Source of the DNA: Syngnathus acus
Lineage: Eukaryota > Chordata > Actinopteri > Syngnathiformes > Syngnathidae
Reading direction: 5' to 3'
DNA length: 64,000 bases
Assembly: GCF_901709675.1 (NCBI RefSeq)
Contig: NC_051106.1
Span: 9,310,001 to 9,374,000, forward strand
Shown: piece by piece, positions 41,105 to 50,200 of the stretch
Layout of the letters: every line of letters begins with the position of its first letter
Numbering within the stretch: position 1 is the stretch's first letter
Translations under genes and position numbers: made by a program
The notes under the pieces: generated by a model
Told to the model about the DNA's origin: nothing
What the model saw: only the letters and a program-made list of their open reading frames with translations
Databases searched by the model: none

Positions 41105-42587
41105 ATGGGAGCCCACATGTCCAAGGGAGATGTAGCTGTGGAGGGGAATGTCGTCGCAGACCCCGCTGCTGCAAAAGCCAACGGCCAGGTGAGTAAAGCA
41201 ATCAGATGGTGAGCACCGGTACCGAGTCACATGGCACCCAACGCCCACCACCAACGTGCTTGGAGCGGCTGTTGCTCAGCGACGTTGCAAACCTCGGAAA
41301 TCACAATTATATTCAAAGAAATAATCGGGGGGGAAAAATCATTGTCAGTGGCAAATTGGATCCCCACTTGCAAGCACCGACCGTGCCTTTCTTTGTTCAA
41401 TTCAGCTGCTGGTTCCATGAGGGAAAATCATGACAAAAACTTGTCCAAAGTGACAAATACATTTGTAGAATTAGGAACCACGTTTTATCCCATTGTTTGG
41501 CTTCAATCACAGGGAATATTTGCACTAGGGCCAAATAAAAGATGCGCAGTGGAAAGGATGGCAAATGGGCTCTGCTGGAGGCACATTTTGCAGAGTTGCA
41601 AACAAAAGCGCGGATATGCGCCTCCTCGATAAACCACGAGAGATTTTACATTTGAATAAAATGGGGGTCAAATCTCAATATAAAACCTGTAACCGCAGAT
41701 CCACGAAATGTAGCCAAACATTTAATCCTGCATTTGACTATCGCAAATGGGCTATTTTTTTTTTTTTTAAACTGCAAACTGATGTCATGAATGAGCATTA
41801 AAGCCCAAATGGATGATGGCGAGAGCAGTTGTGACGAGGGAATTCCTTTGTTCTCTCAAGCTTAACAGCAGACGCAGCACTACTGCCGCCTTGCGGCCGA
41901 TTCAAGTAATGCAAGCAGCTGCAAGTGTGCCTCCTCTAGCTCAAACTAAGAGCAACAGCAAAATTGAGTTCATTTCATGAGTTACTCTGTCTGTCCGATC
42001 TCCTAACAAGACTTGTTGTTCTGTAGGAAAATGGTCACGTCAAGACCAACGGTGACGTATCCGCCAAGCCTGACGGAGATGCGGCCGCTGCAGACGGCAA
42101 CGGCACAGCCGAACCGGCTAAGGAGGGAGAGGCCGGTGCCGGGGATGCCATCGAACCCGCCCCTGCGGTAGACGGCGAAGCGGCCAAGACGGAGGCCGAG
42201 GCCCCCAAAGATGGAAAGAAGAAGAAGAAGTTCTCCCTGAAGAACTCCTTTAAGTTTAAGGGCATCTCGCTGAAGAAAAGCAAGAAGGGCAGCGAGGAGG
42301 CCAAGGAGGAGGCCACCTCCCCCGCGGGCGAAGAGAAGCCCGATGAGAACGGCCACGCGGCCAAGGAAGCCAAAGATGAGACGCCAGCCACCGAGGCCAA
42401 GGAGGGCGAGGCCGCCGCCGCCGTCGCTCCAGAGGGGGACGCCAAGGACGCCGAGGAGGCGGCTCCTGCCACGGGGGCGGCTCCTGCCACGGAGGCGGCT
42501 CCGACCGAGGAGGCTGCCGCCCCCGCTGCCGCCCCCGCTGAGGAAACGACACCCGCTGCCCCCGAGGGCGACGCCAGTGCGGAGTGA
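41105..42587 (+). CDS. marcksl1: MARCKS-like protein 1, two coding exons, complete (214 aa)
   Basis: Coding exons are 41105-41188 (28 codons, ending at CAG before gtgagt) and 42027-42587 (after ctgtag, ending in TGA). The intron is phase 0. MARCKS proteins are myristoylated, Ca2+/calmodulin- and PKC-regulated proteins that crosslink actin and sequester PIP2 at the plasma membrane. Visible here are the N-terminal MGAHMSK with Gly2 as myristoylation site, an MH2-like segment [14 protein letters not shown] spanning the splice junction (residues 25-38), the motif GDAIEPAP (67-74), and a basic effector domain (residues 92-115: five Lys, then [11 protein letters not shown], then ISLKKSKK) with serines 98, 102, 109 and 113. 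The rest is Ala/Glu/Pro-rich and disordered. The short length and GDAIEPAP favour MARCKSL1 over MARCKS; the a or b fish copy is unresolved. The family identity is very secure. The exact start is supported by the myristoylation Gly and an A-rich leader. Confidence 0.93.
41189..42026 (+). other. Intron of marcksl1
   Basis: This 838-bp phase-0 intron begins gtgagt and ends ctgtag. It contains no coding-like sequence. Its second half carries a T run (about 41,754-41,768). Confidence 0.85.
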
Positions 42588-43392
42588 TTGCACCTCCACG
42601 ACTGAACTAATTTTTCCAAGATTAAAGTATATAAATATATATGAGAGACTCATGCCACGTTCTTAAAGTTATACAACAAAACTACAAAGAAGACAAAGGA
42701 TATATCACATTTGACGATTCAACCACCAGTTCACTTGCCTTTTTTCCCCCCCTTTTTTCTTTTTTTTAAAATCAGTCCTCGACAAACGGAATCTCACCGG
42801 GCCCTCAAATTGATGCAAGTGTCTCCCCCTCGAGGTACACACAGGGAGCGGCATGTGGAGAAGGTAATGAACTGGATACGGAGCCAAGCCGGGATATAGT
42901 ACAGAAGCCCCAATTAACGATGGAGAGGTACCCTTGAGCGTGGCAGCCCTATAACATATTTTTCTTTGGTCTCATTTTTGGGATTTAACGATTGCCAAGC
43001 AAGGCATACCATCTCTATTCGAAATGACTTACATGGATGCATAAAAGCTTTCAAATTATGTTAATTTTTAGAAGTATACATTCCTATGTTTTGCCAACAA
43101 ATTTCAAGTATTTTGACATGTTATAGGAAAAACAATGGGGGGATGGGAGAAAATCAGTCTTTGTGCATTTGGATTGTTTCCGGGCTAAAGTCCCCATTGA
43201 AGCTTCTCGAGTATTTGCAGTGTTCACATTTCAGAGTTTATGAGGCAGGGCTTGGGATTGTGTACAAAATGTGAGCTTTTTATCTGCAAAACTTTTCAAT
43301 GTAAATATGTTTCGGCCAATGTTTTTGGTTCTCTTTATTTTGCTATCGTTTGAAGATGTTGATGGTTTTATTGTAACTTTTAATAAGGGTAA

Positions 43393-43398
43393 AATAAA
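43393..43398 (+). terminator. Polyadenylation signal AATAAA for marcksl1
   Basis: This canonical AATAAA lies about 0.8 kb past the marcksl1 stop and is followed within 30 bases by a T/G-rich stretch. The stretch from 42,588 to here is therefore read as the 3' UTR. It is AT-rich and has no other gene. Confidence 0.55.
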
Positions 43399-43570
43399 TG
43401 TTTGATTCCCCTCTTACTGCCTTCCGTCTTGTTATTTGCATTGAAACCGATTTGTTTACCGTCTATGTCGTTAGGATGAAATGAAAAATGAACTGGGTTG
43501 ACAAATTTGACAGGCCCAGGACAAAGCTTTGCTTGCTCAAATTTCTAATACCAAAAACTCCAATTTTGAA

Positions 43571-43928
43571 TGTGTCAGAAAAGGGCCATGACTGATGTCA
43601 TAAAAGATAAATCAAAGTTTTCTCATTCAATGGAGTCTACTGCACCTTCAACATCTCCTGGATCTAATGCAGCTTTGACCAGTGTGATGTCATCCACGTC
43701 TTGGCCCCTTGATGACCTCTGGACTTGGGAAAGTGGGCTAAATTACACACAGCCAGGTCGGTGAGTAGGAAGGTAACGTCAGCCATGTGAACAGGCTGGT
43801 GTTGTCATGGTGAAGCGGTCCTGCCAACAGCTGTTGGCTCTTCTCGCAGACGGAAAGAAATCTTGTCATTTGCATTTGAAATAATAGGCTAGCTTTTGTG
43901 ACGGCAGTCTTGGCATTTTTCTGACACA
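43571..43928. mobile_element. Unclassified MITE-like element with 36-bp terminal inverted repeats
   Basis: The first 36 bases (43,571-43,606), starting TGTGTCAGAAAA, match the reverse complement of the last 36 (43,893-43,928) at 30 of 36 positions. This gives a 358-bp unit with no transposase and only short fortuitous frames. No convincing target-site duplication flanks it. The structure fits a non-autonomous DNA transposon. I do not recognise the family, and a chance or regulatory inverted repeat remains possible. Confidence 0.5.
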
Positions 43929-44535
43929 CCTCTATCCCAATAAATGATAGTCAAATCTAATTCTTACAATTAAATATAAATCTGTTTGTGCTAAACAGTA
44001 CAGAATTATACAGTATAATGTGAGTGTTTAACTTTCCAAGTTGCTCCTTTTTACACAATATTGTCTTTGTTTCTTTAGTCACTTGTTGGACGTGTGCTTC
44101 TTCTGCCACAATATTGTTTTTAATCAAAGCGAGACATTTTACAAATGTCTGCTTTACTTTGGAAAACGATAACTGCACCACTACCTGAATTAGTTTGGTG
44201 AGTATGACATAAATTACTGCCCCCTGTGCCCCGATCACTAATGGCATCATCATGGAGCAGGGTATTTATAACAATATATCTTTGCTCATCTATCTATGCC
44301 ATCGATTTAGAAAGACAGAACAAATCAATCTATTATCTAATCTATTATATCTATTATTAGATGGTAGAAAGTACAGAATTGATATGTATATCCACTTTTT
44401 GTGGCATGTTTGTTTTGCGGTGTGCCTTGAGATTTTTCATAAAAGGTGTGCTTTGGAGTCATTGTTGCAAAGGACCACTGACATGAGGTTATGGCAATGT
44501 CAGATCAGCCAACTAAGCATGCGTTGATGTTTGCC

Positions 44536-44547
44536 GCCCCCTCGTGG
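44536..44547 (-). promoter_or_regulatory. CTCF-like site
   Basis: On the minus strand the sequence reads CCACGAGGGGGC, an excellent match to the CTCF core consensus. It lies 200 bp before the tRNA-Ser gene, in the spacer between marcksl1 and adi1. A weaker match (AGGGGGCA on the minus strand) lies near 44,219. Binding is inferred from motif only. Confidence 0.45.
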
Positions 44548-44745
44548 ACAGAATGGGTCATTTATGATTCCCACAGCCGGCAAATATTAATATCCTGATT
44601 TTAACCCCTAGAATGACAACAAATAAAACTTAAAAAAAACATTTGATCGTTTATCGTTTCCTTTTACTGTAATGATTTTGTTGGACCGACGTAGTCAATA
44701 TTTGTGATGTCTTTTTAAAAGCACAGCCAGGATGTCGGTGCATCT

Positions 44746-44827
44746 GACGAGGTGGCCGAGTGGTTAAGGCGATGGACTGCTAATCCATTGTGCTCTGCAC
44801 GCGTGGGTTCGAATCCCATCCTCGTCG
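44746..44827 (+). tRNA. tRNA-Ser (anticodon GCT)
   Basis: This 82-nt sequence folds as a class II tRNA. The 7-bp acceptor stem GACGAGG pairs with CCTCGTC, followed by discriminator G. Box A is TGGCCGAGTGG and box B is GGTTCGAATCC. The anticodon arm TGGA-CTGCTAA-TCCA places GCT at 44,779-44,781, and there is a long variable arm as expected for serine. There is no intron. A T run (TTTTT at about 44,835) just downstream serves as the Pol III terminator. The gene decodes AGC/AGU codons. All stems are intact, so it looks functional and is not a SINE relic. Confidence 0.97.
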
Positions 44828-45097
44828 GAAATGACTTTTTGTTTGCTATGTGCAAAATGCAATTGTTATTGTCTAATCAGAGAAAATGCAGAAGCTGTGA
44901 ATTGACATCGGCGTGTGGAAATAATTATTCTAAAAAATAATGATTCATTCATTCGACAGTATTTGACATCTTACGGTCTTTGTAAAACGGAGGGTACGTG
45001 AACGCACCACGCGACGCCATTGTGGCCCAAATTTGTGCAAACTTGACGTGTTGTTATTGGGTGTGTCAAGAGGGTTACAGATCAGTCATTTGTAAAC

Positions 45098-46232
45098 ATG
45101 GCGATAGAAGCCTGGTACATGGACAACTCTGACGAAGACCAGAGAAAGCCGCACAAGCTCGATCCGAATCGAGCCGTATCGTTGGAGGACTTACAACAGC
45201 TTGGCGTTTTTCACTGGAAGGTAACTCTCGTGCAGCCATCACGTGCTTTTTCCCAATCTTGCAAACTTTCAAGTAGTTGTGTGCATGGCTGGGATGATCC
45301 CTCGGGTTTGACAACTTCTGCAGAACGATTGCACGAATGAATACTTGACTGTAGACAACACTTTATTATGATGGAGAGAAACTCACCACTGCATTTGAAA
45401 CAAGTGGACAAAAGTCTGGGTGAAAAGTCAGGATGCACTGCAGAGGAGAATTTATTAGGTTCACAAAATGTCACCAGTATTTCTATTTTAATGTGAGCAG
45501 TGTGTTTGTCAGATGTGACGCAGAAGCTCCAAAACTTCACAGATGTGTGTTGTGGTTGCAGCTGAATGCTGACATCTATGAAACAGACCCAGAACTGCAG
45601 CGTATCAGGAACGAGCGAGGTTACTCCTTCATGGACATCATCACCATTGAGAAGAACACACTGCCAAACTATGAGGAGAAGGTAACCTGAGAGCTTCATC
45701 CCATAAACCCAATTGTTTGCTCGAAATCTGCTATTAATAACTTTTGTCTCTTATCAGTTAAAAATGTTCTTTGAGGAACATTTGCATTTGGATGATGAGA
45801 TCCGCTACATCCTTGATGGCCAGGCTTACTTTGACATCAGGGACAAAGAGGACCGCTGGATAAGAATTGCCATGGGGAAGGGTGACCTCATTACCCTGCC
45901 AGCGGGCATCTACCACCGCTTCACCTTGGACGAGTTGGTAAATCTGATATCTGAAATAAAATTAACTTTTTGACCAGTGATGAGGGATTATTTGGGCGCC
46001 ATTAAGGTGGTGTGTTTATTCCATTGGCATGAAGAGAGAGACTTTGCATTTTCACAATGGTCGCTCAAGACTGAAAACACGACATCACTGAATGTTTTTT
46101 TTTCTGTCTCCGTAGAATTATACTAAGGCCATGAGGCTGTTTATTGGGGAGCCAGTGTGGAAAGCCTACAACAGGCCAGCGGATGACTACGAGATACGAA
46201 AGAAATATATGGCTTCGTTGCAGGAATCCTGA
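45098..46232 (+). CDS. adi1: Acireductone dioxygenase, four exons, complete (179 aa)
   Basis: Exons are 45098-45220, 45562-45681, 45758-45937 and 46116-46232. All introns are phase 0 with GT-AG ends, of 341, 76 and 178 bp. The product is a cytosolic metal enzyme of the methionine salvage pathway. With Fe2+ it converts acireductone to the 2-keto acid precursor of methionine plus formate. It belongs to the cupin fold. The metal ligands are visible: His89 and His91 in EEHLHLDDE, Glu95, and His134 in [10 protein letters not shown]. The C-terminal block [24 protein letters not shown] is also strongly conserved. The length of 179 aa equals that of the human protein. The start MAIEAWYMD is the family N-terminus. 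The gene converges on trappc12, as in human. Identity is certain. Confidence 0.97.
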
Positions 46233-46518
46233 ACAAAAACATTTTTGTTTTTAATTGGCTGTTCTCATCAGCACCCTTTTTCTTCATGACATGTTTTGAA
46301 AAAGACAAAACTGGGACAGGGTGACAGGATATACTTTCCCTAAACTTGGTGTCACTTAAGAATGATGTTTTGTCATGAGTGTGAGCTATGCTAGCCCAAA
46401 AGTCAAACACACTTTTAAGATTGTAATTATAAATCATTTAATTCAATGAATGACAACCATTTTCCACCTTGACATCTATTTGTCAATACATTTACGCATT
46501 TATATACACACATACACA

Positions 46519-46758
46519 TTATGGATATAAAGTCTACACACCCCTCTGTTCAAATGCCCATTTTTTTGTTATATAAAAAAAAAAAAGGCAAATCATTTCA
46601 AAATTTCATAGGTCACAATGGTGACATTGTTATTTCTTGAGGCTTTTTATTAATTATTAAAAATCATTTTTAATGATCTATTCTGATGTCATTTTTATTC
46701 ATATTGAGGCATCACAAAAACCCAAATAGGGTTTTGAGACTTTCAATATCCACCATAT
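46519..46758. mobile_element. Degenerate MITE-like fish repeat with terminal inverted repeats
   Basis: The left end reads ATGGATATAAAGTCTACAC and then CCCCTCTGTTCAAATGCCC. The right end near 46,729-46,755 carries a diverged reverse complement (GGGTTTTGAGACTTTCAATATCCACC). From memory this matches a widespread teleost repeat beginning with GGATATAAAAAGTCTACAC. It sits in the roughly 1-kb tail-to-tail spacer between adi1 and trappc12. The family name was not assigned. Confidence 0.5.
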
Positions 46759-46854
46759 GTATGAGTGCACAAATGGACACGCACACAGTGGGGCCCTTTG
46801 TTGTTTTCAGGGGAAATAATGCAATTGCAGTGGTTTATGTATATTGTCTGAGTT

Positions 46855-46860
46855 AATAAA
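46855..46860 (+). terminator. Candidate polyadenylation signal AATAAA for adi1
   Basis: This is the first good AATAAA on the plus strand after the adi1 stop codon, about 620 bp downstream. If used, the adi1 3' UTR would run through the inverted-repeat element at 46,519-46,758. An earlier non-canonical signal cannot be excluded. Confidence 0.35.
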
Positions 46861-47269
46861 CTCATTCAAAAAGCTTCATTCAAGTATCATAAGACAGTTC
46901 ATCCAGTACAGTATTCTAAGGGTGTTCTTTCAGGGAGACGTTTAAAAAGGAATCGTACAGTGCAAGCTTGCTAAACTTTTCAAGCATTGCGAGTCTCAGC
47001 TTAATGCCCTTGTCAAGTCTCACAATGTTACCCTGCGTATTTGATAGAAGGTAATATGAATTGAATTGAATGTTTACCAAATGAGAGGCAGGCATCAAGG
47101 CTGTGGACTTGCATGGCGCTGTCCCTCTGTCTGACCTGTAAAACATACAACCCATCCATACAAGCCCCTATCAAACTTTTGAAAAATGACAAGAAAGCTA
47201 CTTCATCATCTAAAATAATCAGGAGCATTTTCTATAACCCGGGATGACGGTACTTGTCGGCTTCTGGTC

Positions 47270-50200
47270 TCAAACTAGTTTGAGGCACTGAGTGTTGAAG
47301 CTGTCCCCTTCCCGACAGGACACGGCCTCCAACAGCGCTTGCTTCTTCTGGGTGCTGCGTGAAGATTCCAGTTCATACATAGTGGTCAGGTTGAAGAGGA
47401 CGCTCTCGTGGAGGTAGAGGGCTGGATCCTGCTGCACCAGGCCTTCCAGTTTGCCCAGGGACTCCTTGAGCCGGCCCAGGTAGAGCAGGCAAACGGCTGC
47501 GTTGTTGTTGGCCTTGTTAGGAATTGACACGGTCGAGGAAAAGGTTAAGGAAATGGCAAGGAAGTTGGCAGGACGGCCGAGACTTACAACAGGGTTTTTT
47601 GGATCCATCTTTAAAACGTCCATGAAGGACGAATGTGCTTCAGCATAGTTGTTCTGACTGAGGTGGACAAATGCCCTGGAATTGAACACACGTGTCAGTG
47701 TTTTTTTAAAGTGATTTTTTGACTATACCTAAGTCTTACAAACACCAATTGGCCACTAGATATAGTATCAGAGAGCTATTTCAAATATGCAGCGCTCTTA
47801 TGTAAATATCTCCTTCACTACTCTAGTGGGCTTTCTCTACTCCATTCCCCAAGTACACTGAATTTTTTTTTTTGTTGAATAATATAATCATCTGAATCCA
47901 GATACATTTTAAAGTAGGCACACAAAATGTAGCCAGATGATTTTATTTTTGTGCAACCAATTGATGAACTAAAACGGAGTAAATTCAACACAGCGCTTAG
48001 GGACGCTATGATGACTTAACTGCCAAAACCAGATTTTCGGTGGTGAATTCAAATATAATACTGGCGCACTTAGTTAGCAAGGATGCTAAACGTAAACATG
48101 CATACCTGTTCATCAGCACGCATGTTGTGAGGCTGGGCTCACTGTCTATCCTCTGGCATGTTTTCTCCACATCGCAAAAATACATCTCAGCTGTTTTAAT
48201 ATCTCCAATCTGAGAAAAAAAAAAAAACAAATACGGTTATATGATTAGTCTGCCTATGTCATGCTATGTGTTGATGTATCAACCTGCAAGAAGATGCGTC
48301 CTATTCCACTGAGCAGCTGCGCTCTCTGCTGGGGTTCATACTGGATGATGGCGTGATAGATCTCCACCGCCAGAACATAGTCCTGCAGTGAGAGACGGAT
48401 AACGCTTGATGAGTGAGGGTCGCCGAAAAGAGAAAGTGAGAGGAAAAAAAAAAAAGGATAAAGCTGGAGAAAGAACGAAAAGTCACTAGAATTAGAGACA
48501 AATGAGCTAAAGGTGCGGGACGCGGCAGGAGGCGGAGACAGGTGGAGGGCAAGCCGAGAGAGAGGGCATTAATCAAACATATGGAGTAATAGCAGGGCGA
48601 GGTGACCCGACTTCCACCTCCGCATTGCTCATGCCGTGGTGAGTCGACTACTGAGTAGGACCAGAGAGGAGGTCCAACCAAGAATTGTCATGCAAATGTA
48701 GCAAATGCCAAATGTTGATCATCGTTAATCAGCTTTAATGTGCAAGTATTTTCGGAATCCTGAGTGCTGACATCAACACCGCAATCATTTTCGGAATCCT
48801 CAGAGCGCCGCTGCCATTTTTACGTCCCCCGAACGGTTGTTTATCCCTCGGACAGGTTCATCTTAAAACGCACAATCTCCAGTTAATAACCAGCTATTAA
48901 AAATGTATGAATAAACCCTAAAGCTTTATTTCAGTGCAGGGTTGTCTTTACGGCATCATATTTTTTTTCCCGCCCCCCGTTGTGCAAACTCCTACCCGTT
49001 AAAAATGGTGCACAACAACTAAACAACGACACTGTAGATAATAAGAAGCGCTTATATTTGCATGGAGCTTATTTGCGACGCCTTCTTCCCACTTATTTTC
49101 TGTTGACATACAAAAGCAGAGTCTCCGCCCTTTAGGGACCGCTCTCCTTCGTACCCGAGCAATCAAAAAGAGTCACAATACTATCAGTCACGAATTTCCA
49201 CCATGTCTGGGAATGCAAATGAGTAAAACAGGGCTTGAATCTGGACACTAGATGGCACTGTGGCTCTCTTTACATTCCGAAAGGCATCGCCGCCCTTCCC
49301 TTTCTTCTGTCTCTCTCTCTCTGACCAAGAATCCAATTAGTGGTCAGTCTGGGGGGATTTCACTGTGAATCCTCCACCCGCCTGGCATCACAGCACACAC
49401 ACCCCTTTTCTCACACGCACACACAACTCCCCCCTCCTCGCACACAGGCAGACACTTGTATAAGGACATTAAACATACGTACCTTCATCACCAGTAGACA
49501 GTTGGCCATGGAATAGAGGACTCGACTGAGACGAGCTTTCCACAGCTTTACCGATTCTAAAATCGAGAAAGGATACAGGGCAGATTGTTTGATTGTTTGA
49601 CGTTGACTTCCTGTTTTCATCACACCCTTTTTTGGAGGTCTCTGCTCCGAGAGCCGTCACTCCCGCACCTCCTGCTTTTATTTTGAATTCCCTTGCTTCA
49701 CTCCTCCACACAGAGGTTTATTTAAAGGGGGGGAGGCGATAGGGAAGACACTGCGGCACTTTTCTTCTGTTCCTCAGACAGTACCCCCCGTGGCAGAGCT
49801 TCTGTACAGGCCTATTATTATTCATGGCAGCACACCTGTGAGTGTGCGCGAGCAAATGTGTGTGTCGGGGAGGGGAGCTAATCACTCTGTAGGGGTCTGA
49901 TGTGCGAAGGCATGCCCCTGTGTTATTGACTTGACTGTCGGCTGTCTGTGTGGGCAGCGAGAGGCGAGACAGAGGGCAGAGCTATTATACAAACTGGCAG
50001 CACTGGTGCACCCACACAGATATACATTCACCATCCTGACAGTTTGTTTTTTTTCTCCCCCAATTAAATGCAAGTGGTATATTTAGCTCCGATTTGGCGA
50101 GCGGCATCTTGTTTTTCATGGCTTGAAATTAACCTTACTTAATCGCATCTTGAGCGTAAAAAAAAAAAAAAGCAGACTGACAGGAGCCGGCAAAAAAGAT

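Noticed and set aside
42003-42653. Long minus-strand open frames (216 and 194 codons) over marcksl1 exon 2
   Set aside because: They are the antisense of GC-rich, Ala/Glu/Lys-coded low-complexity sequence. The translations are Gly/Ala/Ser repeats with no domain, while the plus frame is a clear MARCKS-family protein.
44752-44940. Short frame over the tRNA gene
   Set aside because: The sequence is a structurally intact tRNA-Ser. The frame is accidental.
45211-45699. Minus-strand 162-codon frame over adi1 exons 1-2
   Set aside because: Antisense to verified adi1 exons and includes intron sequence.
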